From the NCBI GenBank assembly GCA_946407465.1, contig CAMJOD010000002.1, forward strand, positions 1 to 43,840: a DNA stretch of 43,840 nt, read 5' to 3'. The notes beneath the pieces are model-generated. The model was not told the DNA's origin, did no database searches, and saw only the letters and a list, made by a program, of their open reading frames with translations. Origin of the DNA: an uncultured Clostridia bacterium (GTDB lineage: Bacteria; Bacillota; Clostridia; Oscillospirales; Acutalibacteraceae). The position numbers and the translations under genes were made by a program. Below, piece after piece: positions 1 through 8,402 of this stretch (positions within the stretch are counted from its first letter, which is position 1; each line of letters opens with the position of its first letter).

Positions 1-2275
1 GCATGATGGCGTTGTAGGTGTGGCTGTGCAGCTCGGGCAGGAGCAGCATTTCGGCGTACATCACGATTGCCGCCGTGATAAACACATACATGGCGCGGTG
101 ACTGCGGCGCTTGCGGTCGAGCAGCATGACAAGCGCCATCGCGCAATAGCTGTATATTGCATATTTGAAATGCGGTTTTAGATAGAAAATAGCTTTGAAA
201 TAGATTTCAACACGGCTGCCAAAGCCACCGGTGCGGTGCTCCGGATCGTCGAGCATGTAGCGGAGATTCTCAAAAAGTCCGCTGATGCCGACGCGCGGCA
301 GCGTGAACAGCAGGAACGCAGCACCAAGGGCGGCGGCTCCCAGCGTGAAGAAAAAGAACGTGCGCGGACTGAAAAGGTCGCTGTTCAGCGTTTTGCTGCC
401 GCGCTTGCGGAGCAGACAATGCACACCCATGCACAGGGCATACAGCAGATAAACGCCAAGCAGGAACGGACAGCAGAGCACCGCGCCGCCAAAGCACAGA
501 CCGCTGAGTATCATCCACAGCTTTTTTTGGTAGTCGGCGGTTGCCAGCAGCACACCGGCGAGCAGCACCAGCTCCACGCCCATGGAGTCGTAGCTGAGCG
601 CCATGATGTTGTAGGGCGTATAGAGATGATAGAGCGCACAGGCAATCACGGAGAGAACGCCGTATTTGCGCAGGCGGCTGTAGAGCAGTACGGTCGCGGC
701 GCAGTGGACAATGATATAGAAGATACGCGCCGCGAGAATAATGCCGTCGGTGGAGCCTGCAAAGAGGGTATAGACAGCCGTGAACGGCAGCAGCAGGAAG
801 GACGACATCAGCGAGAGGTTCCATTCATCCCTGAACAGCGCATCGCCCATCAGCAGGCGGTGTGGAATCGTCTGATAAAACGGCTCGTCGTTGCTGCCAA
901 AGCCGTAGCGCACCTTCCAGACCGCAAAGAGCACGCCGCCGAGCAGCAGCGCTGCGAACAAAATATCCTGCCATTTGTTTTTGTCGTCGCGTGCGCGCTG
1001 TGCCTTGACAAAGCTCTTTATTTTCTCGTAGAGAAGAATAATTCCCTTTGCAGCCGCCGTTACTGCAAACGACGCCGCCAGCGAGCATACAAAGCACAGC
1101 GGAACGGTGATAACATAGAGCGGCAGCTTTTGATAGATATTTTCATACGCCAGATTGACCCAGCCGTTATAAATCAGCAGGTCAAAGACGAACGACAGTA
1201 AATACATGCCGAAGGTGACGTCCGAAATCTTCCACATGACCGTTCGCAGCGCCGGGTGCCAGTTGTTGGCACGCACGCGGCTGAGCAGCACAAACAACAG
1301 CGTGGCGATGATATACGGCTCTACACCATACCAGAAAATCCACGAGCCGGACTGGAAGGTGCCGCCGTAGCTGCGGTAGAAGCTGAACGCCGTGCAGAGA
1401 AAGAGCATGACGCCGAACAGCGCCAGCATGGAGCGCGTTTTGAGCTTGACGCCGTATTCGCGGATATAGGCGCCGGTGAAGTAGTAGGCGACGGGATACA
1501 TCGCGCCCATCCAGAACGACGGAATGAGCTTTTGATAGCCCTTTGTTTCGCTGATAGGCTTGAGCCACCACTCAGCGGAGTCAAAGCGGAACGCGTTGAG
1601 CAGCGAGGGCAGAATGGTGAGCACCACCAGCGTTGCCACCAGCACCTGCTTTTTGCGTTGGGATTCGAGCTTGTTGTACGCGAGGTTCAAGAACGGCGCA
1701 ATCAAAAACAGCCCGATATACATTTCGACATACCACGCGTAGTTGGCGCCGGAGAAGTCAAAGATGCTCAGTATAAAGTGCTTCAGGTCATACTTGTGCG
1801 TGTTGGCAATCGCCGTGAACATCGCCTGAAAATCAAAATGCTCAAATGCGCTCTTTGCCGCCGGCACCAAATAGATTGACTTGAAGCTCATGCAGACGAC
1901 TGTGGCGAGCACAAACACAATCAGAGTCTTGCGAATGCCCAGATAGTACTTGCGGCTGAGTGTTTTTTGGCTCATCAGATAGCCCGTCAAAATCATAAAC
2001 AAAGGCACGCACGCGGAGAACAGCACCTTCATCATCACCAGCAGGAACATCACAGGACCGTGCAGCGCGTTTGGGTCGCCGGTCTGGAAGTATTTTACAA
2101 TGCCCTCGATGGGACCAAAGCCGTCCACCGTCAGGTTGTAAAAGCCCATTTTGGCGGTGTTTTCCACCGTCTTTGAGGTGTGGTACAAAAAGTGTACCGA
2201 CATAACCAGGAACACGGCGACAATGCGAATCAGGTCCATGCTGCTGTCGCGGCGCTCCAGTCTTTTCAGATTCAT
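1..2275 (-). CDS. Acyltransferase-3 / GT-C glycosyltransferase fusion, membrane protein (3' end beyond window)
   Basis: One open frame of 758 codons runs from an ATG at 2275 (SD GGAGGG upstream) off the window edge without a stop. Residues about 1-400 look like the acyltransferase-3 (OafA/YrhL) family: many membrane helices and the family's Arg-X10-His pattern in the first helix (R17, H28). After a cytoplasmic basic linker near residue 425, a second multi-helix domain starts. Its first extracytoplasmic loop carries Asp-Glu (D463-E464), as in GT-C enzymes that use polyprenyl-phosphate sugars. Inference: it both acylates and glycosylates a surface polymer. It has its own promoter and lies downstream of the dlt-like operon, so a common substrate is plausible. 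The fusion is unusual; an alternative is two neighbouring genes joined by a sequencing error, but the frame shows no break. Confidence 0.75.
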   Translation of the reverse strand, partial: MNLKRLERRDSSMDLIRIVAVFLVMSVHFLYHTSKTVENTAKMGFYNLTVDGFGPIEGIVKYFQTGDPNALHGPVMFLLVMMKVLFSACVPLFMILTGYLMSQKTLSRKYYLGIRKTLIVFVLATVVCMSFKSIYLVPAAKSAFEHFDFQAMFTAIANTHKYDLKHFILSIFDFSGANYAWYVEMYIGLFLIAPFLNLAYNKLESQRKKQVLVATLVVLTILPSLLNAFRFDSAEWWLKPISETKGYQKLIPSFWMGAMYPVAYYFTGAYIREYGVKLKTRSMLALFGVMLFLCTAFSFYRSYGGTFQSGSWIFWYGVEPYIIATLLFVLLSRVRANNWHPALRTVMWKISDVTFGMYLLSFVFDLLIYNGWVNLAYENIYQKLPLYVITVPLCFVCSLAASFAVTAAAKGIILLYEKIKSFVKAQRARDDKNKWQDILFAALLLGGVLFAVWKVRYGFGSNDEPFYQTIPHRLLMGDALFRDEWNLSLMSSFLLLPFTAVYTLFAGSTDGIILAARIFYIIVHCAATVLLYSRLRKYGVLSVIACALYHLYTPYNIMALSYDSMGVELVLLAGVLLATADYQKKLWMILSGLCFGGAVLCCPFLLGVYLLYALCMGVHCLLRKRGSKTLNSDLFSPRTFFFFTLGAAALGAAFLLFTLPRVGISGLFENLRYMLDDPEHRTGGFGSRVEIYFKAIFYLKPHFKYAIYSYCAMALVMLLDRKRRSHRAMYVFITAAIVMYAEMLLLPELHSHTYNAIM

Positions 2276-2301
2276 ACGAACCCTCCTTTACATACACTAC
2301 T

Positions 2302-2330
2302 ACTATAGCATAATCATGCAAAAAACACAA
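2302..2330 (-). promoter_or_regulatory. Promoter of the acyltransferase/GT-C gene
   Basis: On the minus strand TTGTGT, a 17-base spacer and TATAGT, with TG one base before the -10 (extended -10). It lies between the terminator at 2331-2369 and the start codon at 2275. Confidence 0.55.
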
Positions 2331-2369
2331 GAAAAAAACAGCAATTTGTCAAAATTGGCAAATTGCTGT
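2331..2369 (-). terminator. Intrinsic terminator after the SGNH gene
   Basis: Perfect 11-bp inverted repeat (2338-2348 with 2359-2369), 10-base loop, followed on the minus strand by seven Ts. It closes the dlt-like operon. Confidence 0.85.
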
Positions 2370-2374
2370 AAAAA

Positions 2375-3511
2375 CTAATATGGCTCAATTCTGCGGAGCG
2401 TCATCATATCCTCGTTGATGCTTTCGGTGTGTCCCTTTTTGATCTGTTCGTCACAGTAACGGTACAGCTTGCCAAAGGTCTTTGCCGCCTTGTCCCAGCT
2501 CTCCTTTTGGGGACCGCTGAGCGCGTGCCTTTTTATGCCGTATTTGTTCTGTACGATTTCGCCCAGATAATCCGTCAGCTTGACGGTGCCGTAGATATTG
2601 AGGTGGTCGTAATTATAAAAATCCTTTTTGTAGTCAATGCCTGCCTGTCGCCATTCGCGCTCCAGATTGATGTAGTCGTAACCGTATTCTTGCACGATTT
2701 CAGCCGCCTCGTTGGAGCGCTTGACGCGTTCATAGGTGGCAGGATAGACCATGTGCGGCATGCGGACAAACGCCACACGCAGCTCTTGCTCCTTGCAGAA
2801 GCGCAGCAGCTCCTTCATCTTTTTTTCAAGGGTTTTGTTGAGCTTGGCGGTGCGGTTCTCAATAATGATTTTGTCGTTGAGCACCTTGTCGCTCGGCTTA
2901 AACACCTCGGTGTTGGTGCGAAAGCCTCTCAGATAGTAGGAGTCGGTGAGCTGCATTTCGATGGCGGAAGCCGTTCGCCGCAGGGAGTTCGGCAGCTCGT
3001 GCCAGAGGTCGTGGTATTTGATAAGCGGAAAATAGTATTCCATCTGCAAATCCTTGTCCACACAGCGGTTGATAAAGTCGATTTTGTTTTCTCCCAGCGG
3101 AATGTTGTCCACCAGCTTGCGCGTGTGCGCCTCTATTTTTTCATTTTTCGTTTCATTGTAGAGGTAGGCGTTCGGTTCAATCAGCAGCAGCTTGGGCTTT
3201 TGTGTGCGGATAATCTCCTTGAGCGCCAGCATCATGCCGTCGGTGGTGAGGGACTCCGACGCCACCGGATAGCTCGTAAAGCCGTATTTTTCATAGGCTC
3301 TGCATGCGGAAAAGCCCGTATAGACCTCGCTCGCGCCGAGCAGCACCACGTCCAGCTCACCCTGCTCCTGACGGTAATAGCCGTCGAGACGGGTCATGTT
3401 GTGATCCAGCTTGCGCAGCACATAGGTCTGCAAAAAGGTCAGCGTAAGAATCACAGCGAGCAGCAGGCAGGTAATCTTGGCTGTCCGCGAAAGGAATGTA
3501 TGTTTTTTCAT
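2375..3511 (-). CDS. SGNH-hydrolase-like extracytoplasmic protein (DltD/AlgX/AlgJ type)
   Basis: 378 residues. The start at 3511 is chosen because GAGG lies 8 bases upstream; an in-frame ATG at 3541 has no such site. Residues about 9-33 form one N-terminal membrane anchor. A GAS motif (S61) fits the SGNH nucleophile block and D302-H303-L-N fits the Asp-X-X-His block near the C-terminus, so the fold is probably complete. In dlt and alginate systems such proteins sit outside the membrane and pass the acyl group from the MBOAT channel to the polymer. It starts about 10 bases after the MBOAT gene stops, as dltD follows dltB. The polymer acceptor is unknown. Confidence 0.8.
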   Translation of the reverse strand: MKKHTFLSRTAKITCLLLAVILTLTFLQTYVLRKLDHNMTRLDGYYRQEQGELDVVLLGASEVYTGFSACRAYEKYGFTSYPVASESLTTDGMMLALKEIIRTQKPKLLLIEPNAYLYNETKNEKIEAHTRKLVDNIPLGENKIDFINRCVDKDLQMEYYFPLIKYHDLWHELPNSLRRTASAIEMQLTDSYYLRGFRTNTEVFKPSDKVLNDKIIIENRTAKLNKTLEKKMKELLRFCKEQELRVAFVRMPHMVYPATYERVKRSNEAAEIVQEYGYDYINLEREWRQAGIDYKKDFYNYDHLNIYGTVKLTDYLGEIVQNKYGIKRHALSGPQKESWDKAAKTFGKLYRYCDEQIKKGHTESINEDMMTLRRIEPY

Positions 3512-3521
3512 GGAAGGTGCC

Positions 3522-5156
3522 TCAGAATTGCATATAAACAAAGTCCGCCGCGTTGTAGCCGGAGCCGTAGATGCCGAACACCGCTACCGCCACCAAGCCG
3601 AGATAGATGAGGATAAAGCGCAGCGCAAAGGGAGTATCGTCCAGCATTTCACGAATGGTGGTGTGGGGATTTCTCTCCTGAATCACACCGATAAAGAACA
3701 GTATCGCCGCGCCGATTGCCAGTACGACATAGTCCTTTTCGAGCAGACCGAGCTTGTCGCATTCTTCGCCGAACAGCGCAAAATTCTGGTTGGTGAAGAA
3801 GCCGGTGATGGTGTTCATGCCGTCGGCAAAGCTGGGCGCCACGTCAAACACATAGCCGACCAGCACCACCACAAAGGTGCGCAAAATCTGGAAAACGCCG
3901 TAGCCAAAGCTCTCGCGGCGGATGTGCAGCTTGGCGACGATGCTGTCAAACACAGGCTGCAGCAAAATGCTCAGCATAATAATGCCGCCGTTCCAAATGC
4001 CGAACGCCACATATTTCCAGTCGGCGCCGTGCCAGATGCCGACCACCAAAAAGACAATCAGCGAAGCCACGCTGGTCGGCAGCACCTTGGCAACATGCGT
4101 GCCTGCCGCGGTCTTGCCAAAGCGCGTGTTCTTCATCTTTTTGCTCGCGGTGAGGAACACATTGGACATGGCGATGGGGTAGAACAGGTAGTTCTTGAGC
4201 CAAGCGCCGAGTGAGATGTGCCATCTGCGCCAGTATTCGTTGATGGATTTGGAAAAATACGGTCGCTTGAAGTTGTCGATCATGTCAATGCCGAAGATTT
4301 GCGCCACGCCGCGCGAGATGTCGATACCGCCCGAAAAGTCGGCGTAAAGCTGCAGGGCGTAGAGCAGCACAATAAAGGTCAGCGTTGTGCCGCTGTAGGC
4401 GCCGTAATCCGCCGTTACCGCCTGAATGGCGATAGCCGCGCGGTCGGCAATGATAATTTTTTTGCAGAAGCCCCACAAAATCAGCTCCATGCCGTGCTTC
4501 ATGCGTGTAAAGTCAAAGTCGTGCGGCTCAAACAGCTGATGTGCCAGCTGGTCATAGATGCTGATAGGACCCTGCACAATCTGCGGAAAGAACGAGACAA
4601 ACAGCAGCAGCTTGGCAGGATTCTTTTGCGGCGGTGTTTTTTCGCGGTAGACGTCCACGATGTAGCCCATGGACTGGAAGGTGTAGAACGAAATACCCAG
4701 CGGCAAAAACAAATTGAGCGTCGGCGCCGAAAAGTCCATGCCAAAGCTGCCCAAAATGTCGTTGAGGCTGCCCGCGAAAAAGTTAAAATACTTCAAAAAC
4801 GCCAGAATGCCGAAGTTCAGCACCAGCGCCAGCGTCATGACCAGACGCTTTTGAATCTTGATACGGTTTTTGTAGGCTTTTTTCTGATTTTTGTCCCATT
4901 CCGACTTTTTGGATTTTAACAGTGCCTTGGAATTTTTGGAGATTCTGTCAATCCACAGCGCAATCAAATACGTGCTCAGCGTGGTGAACAGAATAAAATA
5001 GGCAAAGCGGTAGCCGGCGACTGCATAGAAAAACAAGCTTGCGGCGAGCAGTACAGTCCATTTATACTTCTTTGCGGGAAATAAAAAGTACACCAGCATG
5101 GTGGCGAGCACAAAGAAGAGAAAGTTTAGGGAAGTATAGGTTATATTGAATAACAC
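3522..5156 (-). CDS. MBOAT family membrane O-acyltransferase (DltB/AlgI type)
   Basis: 544 residues starting at GTG 5156 with GGAG 8 bases upstream. About a dozen membrane helices. Conserved MBOAT features are present: YWRRWHISLGAW with H313 and GIWHGADW with the expected catalytic H376. Length fits AlgI/PatA/DltB-like members. Family role: moves an acyl group from a cytoplasmic carrier (here probably the ACP at 6437-6664) across the membrane to a surface polymer, with an SGNH partner. Its neighbours on both sides agree with that. A strong palindrome at 5189-5218 separates it from the decarboxylase, so its expression may be lower than that of the upstream genes. Confidence 0.9.
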   Translation of the reverse strand: MLFNITYTSLNFLFFVLATMLVYFLFPAKKYKWTVLLAASLFFYAVAGYRFAYFILFTTLSTYLIALWIDRISKNSKALLKSKKSEWDKNQKKAYKNRIKIQKRLVMTLALVLNFGILAFLKYFNFFAGSLNDILGSFGMDFSAPTLNLFLPLGISFYTFQSMGYIVDVYREKTPPQKNPAKLLLFVSFFPQIVQGPISIYDQLAHQLFEPHDFDFTRMKHGMELILWGFCKKIIIADRAAIAIQAVTADYGAYSGTTLTFIVLLYALQLYADFSGGIDISRGVAQIFGIDMIDNFKRPYFSKSINEYWRRWHISLGAWLKNYLFYPIAMSNVFLTASKKMKNTRFGKTAAGTHVAKVLPTSVASLIVFLVVGIWHGADWKYVAFGIWNGGIIMLSILLQPVFDSIVAKLHIRRESFGYGVFQILRTFVVVLVGYVFDVAPSFADGMNTITGFFTNQNFALFGEECDKLGLLEKDYVVLAIGAAILFFIGVIQERNPHTTIREMLDDTPFALRFILIYLGLVAVAVFGIYGSGYNAADFVYMQF

Positions 5157-5174
5157 AATATCAACTCCGATTGT

Positions 5175-5218
5175 AAAAGCTCAAAACAGGCAGCCGTTTT
5201 AGTACTAAAACAGCTGCC
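5175..5218 (-). terminator. Palindrome, probable attenuating terminator inside the operon
   Basis: A 30-base palindrome (5189-5218) with one mismatch and a GTAC loop, followed on the minus strand by TGTTTT and then TTTT. It sits between the decarboxylase stop and the MBOAT start. The T-tract is interrupted, so partial termination is more likely than full. Confidence 0.55.
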
Positions 5219-5245
5219 GGATGGTATGATAGATTGTTGAACCGC

Positions 5246-6433
5246 TTAAAGCGCAGGTGTGTTGAAAACGTCGGAATACAGCATTTCGCGGATGACGGTC
5301 AGGCCGTTTTTCTCGGAATAAACTGCCACAACCGGCATCTCGCGGCTGAGGAACACAGCCATGCCCTCGGTCACGGAATAGGCGCCTGTGCGGCAGAATA
5401 CCAGCACGTCGCCGATAGCCAGCGAGTCAAACTCCGCGTTGCGCGTCAAAATGTCCGCAGTGGTACACAGGCTGCCGCAGAGCGTCCATGCCTGCACGGT
5501 GCCGGTGTCCTCGCGGTCTTTGAGGTGAACCATCACGGGAATCTGCATGCCCTGCAGCTGTCCGTCATATTTGAGCTGGTTCATACCGCCGTCCACAATG
5601 GCGTAGTTGATGCCGTAGTTGGTCTTGACGTCAATCACCTTGGTGAGGTAGAAGCCGCAGGGAGCGGCAAAAAATCTGCCCATCTCCACCGTCAGCGCGG
5701 CTTTTTCGGCGAGTGCGCGAATGCCCTCGCTGATGGAGGCAAGGCGCTCCTCCTCAAGTCTGTCGGCGTCGGCGTCAAAATAATCGACCGCCAAGCCGGT
5801 GCCATACTCAATGCGCTCAATTGTAAAGTCAAGGTCAGCCTTGACGCGGTCAATCAAATCGGCGAGGTAGTCCAGCTCACGCAGAATCGGCTTTGCCTTT
5901 TTCTTCTGGGTGCCGGTAAAATAGTGGATACCCACGATTTCCATGCCCGGATAGTCGGCGCGGCTGCGGATAATATCCAACACCTGCGCTTCCTCCATGC
6001 CGAACTGGCTGCCGCCTCTCACATCGGTGACGCGCAGCAGCACCGGATAGACCTTGCCGCGCTTGATTGCCTCGGCGTTAATCATCTGCACATGCAGCAG
6101 GCTCTCGGCGGTAAAGGTGCCCACCTTGTCCTCGGCGGCACGCGCCACGTCCTTTTCGGTTTTGTTGACGCCGGAAAAAATGATTTTGCCGGTTTCTACG
6201 CCTGTTTTTTCGCAGACGGTCAGCTCGCCGGGGCTGCACACCTCGATTTTGTCAAAGACGTCGGGCAGTCTGCCCAGCAAAAACGGATTTGCCTTGATAG
6301 AAAAGCAAAGTCCCGTTTTGTCGCCGAAATAGCGGCGCACCATGGCGGCGCGTTTTTCGAATGCATCCAGGTCAAAGATATAGGCAGGCGTAGCCAGCTG
6401 CGACGCGAGCGTTGTTAATGTTTGCTTATCCAT
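5246..6433 (-). CDS. PLP-dependent decarboxylase, fold type III (LysA/BtrK-like)
   Basis: 395 residues. Features of the alanine-racemase-fold decarboxylases: PLP lysine K47 in FSIKANP, H170 in HYFTGTQ, a glycine-rich loop at 211-216, EMGR at 250-253, the acid/base cysteine in CGSLCTTAD (C323 to D327) and GAYS at 350-353. Two blocks differ from LysA: TGTQ replaces the usual GSQ ending of the His block, and VDGGMN replaces the LysA form. It is encoded 3 bases after the ACP gene, with the adenylating enzyme before that. By analogy with BtrK of butirosin biosynthesis, which decarboxylates an ACP-bound amino acid, it may act on a carrier-tethered substrate. That is inference; a free diamino acid is the alternative. 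Confidence 0.85.
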   Translation of the reverse strand: MDKQTLTTLASQLATPAYIFDLDAFEKRAAMVRRYFGDKTGLCFSIKANPFLLGRLPDVFDKIEVCSPGELTVCEKTGVETGKIIFSGVNKTEKDVARAAEDKVGTFTAESLLHVQMINAEAIKRGKVYPVLLRVTDVRGGSQFGMEEAQVLDIIRSRADYPGMEIVGIHYFTGTQKKKAKPILRELDYLADLIDRVKADLDFTIERIEYGTGLAVDYFDADADRLEEERLASISEGIRALAEKAALTVEMGRFFAAPCGFYLTKVIDVKTNYGINYAIVDGGMNQLKYDGQLQGMQIPVMVHLKDREDTGTVQAWTLCGSLCTTADILTRNAEFDSLAIGDVLVFCRTGAYSVTEGMAVFLSREMPVVAVYSEKNGLTVIREMLYSDVFNTPAL

Positions 6434-6436
6434 AGC

Positions 6437-6664
6437 TTATTCGTCCTGGAGCTTTTCAATCATCGCCCACATAGCCTTGGCGGAGTTGAAGTTCTCGGGA
6501 ATGAGGTTGTTGGGCTTGATTTCGATGTCAAATTCATCGTTCAGCTCGCCTACGAGCGCCACAATATCAAAGGAATCGAGTACGCCGTTGGTGATAAGCG
6601 CGGTTTCATTTTCAAAGTCAACGTCGGGTCTGAGGTTTTCCAAAATCTGCATTAATTCATCCAT
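6437..6664 (-). CDS. Acyl/aminoacyl carrier protein (DltC-like)
   Basis: 75 residues, acidic, four-helix carrier pattern. The 4'-phosphopantetheine site is S31 in GVLDSFD; the usual DSL is DSF here, which occurs in other clostridial carrier proteins. SD GGAG 9 bases before the ATG. It sits between the adenylating enzyme and the decarboxylase with gaps of 19 and 3 bases, so all three are almost certainly translated from one mRNA and work together. Standalone, with no polyketide or fatty-acid genes nearby. Confidence 0.9.
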   Translation of the reverse strand: MDELMQILENLRPDVDFENETALITNGVLDSFDIVALVGELNDEFDIEIKPNNLIPENFNSAKAMWAMIEKLQDE

Positions 6665-6683
6665 GATAAAAATCTCCTTTACA

Positions 6684-8189
6684 TCATTTAAAATAGGATT
6701 TTAATGTTTGCATATCGGTTTTGCCGTTAGGCAGCGTGGGCAGCGCTTCGAGGTTAATCAGCTTGCGCGGCACCATAAAGGCAGGCATATTCTGCCTGAA
6801 ATAGAGTACAATTTCTTTGGAGGTCGCGGGACCAACATAGAAAAGGTAGAGGGTGGCTTTGTCTTTATAGTAAAGCGCGCAGCAGTCTGTCACGCCTGCT
6901 ATCTTCTTGGCGGTCTCCTCGATTTCGCCCAGCTCAATGCGGTGGCCGAGGTGCTTAATCTGACGGTCTTTTCTGCCGTGGAAGTGCAGAATACCGTTTT
7001 CGTCAAAGTGGCCGAGGTCGCCGGTCTTATAAATCAACTCGCGGTAGTTGTCGTTGAGCGGATTCTGCAAAAAGCTCTTTTCGGTCTGCTCCTTGTTGCC
7101 GTAGTAGCCGAGCGCGAGAATCGGTCCGCTGACGCAGATTTCACCGGTTTCGCCCTGCGGCGTGGCGGTGTTGTCCTCGCTGAGCAGCATCACGTGATAG
7201 TTGTCATAGGGAGTGCCGATGGGCAGCACGGTGTCGTCGGTCACCTTTTCCTTTACCACATAATAGGTGCAGGAAGCGGTTGCCTCGGTGGGACCGTACT
7301 GGTTGACATAGAGGACGTCGGGCAGGTGCTCCTGCCAGATTTTGAGGTATTTGCAGGGCATGACCGAACCGGAGAAGCAGAGCTTTTTGAGGTATTCGGG
7401 CTTGCCCACGTCAAACGCGCCGAGCTTGGCAGGCAGCTCCACACCGGCAACACTCCAGCACAGCGCGGTGATCTTTTCGCGGTTGAGCGTGTCAAAGAGG
7501 GTGGTGGGAACGGCAAACTCGTTCTTGGGAATGATATAGGTCGAAGCGCCGAAGCTGACGGGGAAGTAAATGTCTCTGACAGCGGCAATGTAGTCGAGCG
7601 GACTCTGGTTGCCCAGGGTGTCGTCGCTGTTGATGCCGAGCACCTTTGCCACGGAGTCGATGTAGGTCATCAGGGACTGGTGCGAGGTGATAACGCCCTT
7701 GGGTACGCCGGTGGAGCCGGAGGTGAAGATGACATACAGCGGCGAGGTGCAGCCGAGGGTCTTTTCACGGGCAGCGAGCAGCGCCTCGTCCGGTTCGGTG
7801 TCGCGGATGTCCTCAAAGACGATAATCTCGCCGTCAAAGTCGAGCTTTTGGGCGGTTTCAAGGTGTGCTCTGTCAACGAGCATAAAGTCAGCGCGGATAA
7901 CGCCGATAATCTGATTCAGTCTTGTCTGCGGCATATCGCCGTCCATCGGCGCATAAAAGCAGCCTGCGCGGACAGCGCCCAAAAAGCAGGAGGGCGTCAG
8001 AATATGCCTGCCCGACATCACGGCGATGGGTGCGCCTGCCGGTACTCTTTGCGCCAGATAGGTGCCGACCGATTTTGTCAGGCGGTCAAATTCACCAAAG
8101 GTGATTTCGGCGGTTTCGTCGCGGAACATGACCTTGTCGGGAAACGCGGCGGCTGTTTTGTCCAAACGGTTAAGAACAGAAGTTTCCAT
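6684..8189 (-). CDS. AMP-forming amino-acid/acyl ligase (DltA-like adenylation enzyme)
   Basis: 501 residues, the length of DltA. Adenylation core motifs are in order: A3 YVIFTSGSTGVPKG (152-165), A5 NQYGPTEATASC (296-307), A7 YKTGDLG, A8 GRKDRQIKHLGHRIELGEIE, and A10 LPNGKTD with the catalytic lysine near the C-terminus. It should activate an amino or carboxylic acid with ATP and load it on the neighbouring carrier protein. The residues lining the substrate pocket cannot be read reliably, so D-alanine should not be assumed; the decarboxylase in the operon argues for a different amino acid. First gene of the operon. Confidence 0.88.
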   Translation of the reverse strand: METSVLNRLDKTAAAFPDKVMFRDETAEITFGEFDRLTKSVGTYLAQRVPAGAPIAVMSGRHILTPSCFLGAVRAGCFYAPMDGDMPQTRLNQIIGVIRADFMLVDRAHLETAQKLDFDGEIIVFEDIRDTEPDEALLAAREKTLGCTSPLYVIFTSGSTGVPKGVITSHQSLMTYIDSVAKVLGINSDDTLGNQSPLDYIAAVRDIYFPVSFGASTYIIPKNEFAVPTTLFDTLNREKITALCWSVAGVELPAKLGAFDVGKPEYLKKLCFSGSVMPCKYLKIWQEHLPDVLYVNQYGPTEATASCTYYVVKEKVTDDTVLPIGTPYDNYHVMLLSEDNTATPQGETGEICVSGPILALGYYGNKEQTEKSFLQNPLNDNYRELIYKTGDLGHFDENGILHFHGRKDRQIKHLGHRIELGEIEETAKKIAGVTDCCALYYKDKATLYLFYVGPATSKEIVLYFRQNMPAFMVPRKLINLEALPTLPNGKTDMQTLKSYFK

Positions 8190-8257
8190 ACGGAGAAAAT
8201 CTCCTCCTTTTCAACATAATCTTATTAACAGCATAATCGCATGAATATACATTATTA

Positions 8258-8285
8258 ATTATAGTGAAATTCTTGTCAAAGTCAA
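8258..8285 (-). promoter_or_regulatory. Promoter of the dlt-like operon
   Basis: Minus strand TTGACT, 16-base spacer, TATAAT, about 70 bases before the start at 8189. The flanks are AT-rich. It lies just downstream of the terminator of the glycosyltransferase gene. Confidence 0.65.
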
Positions 8286-8356
8286 TCGGTTTTCAAGAAT
8301 AATCCTTAATTTTTCGCGTTTTCGGTGCAAAAGGCGCCGATTATTATTCCAAATAA

Positions 8357-8393
8357 GGAAAAAGGCAAGCCGTTGTCTCCTCCGGCTTGCCTT
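8357..8393 (-). terminator. Intrinsic terminator after the GT2 gene
   Basis: 11-bp perfect stem (8362-8372 with 8383-8393), 10-base loop, then a T-rich tract on the minus strand. It separates the GT2 gene from the dlt-like operon. Confidence 0.85.
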
Positions 8394-8402
8394 GATTGCT
8401 GC

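Noticed and set aside
270-1571. Several short frames that could suggest a broken gene
   Set aside because: The correct minus-strand frame is open from 2275 to the window edge, so there is no pseudogene; the short frames are in the wrong phase.
2508-2530. Search for a full dlt operon identity (D-alanyl teichoic acid) for the 2.4-8.2 kb genes
   Set aside because: Gene names dltA-D were not given: the decarboxylase and gene order differ, and the pocket residues that would show D-alanine use could not be verified.
6708-8219. 503-codon open frame on the plus strand
   Set aside because: Antisense to the adenylation enzyme, whose A3-A10 motifs are intact.
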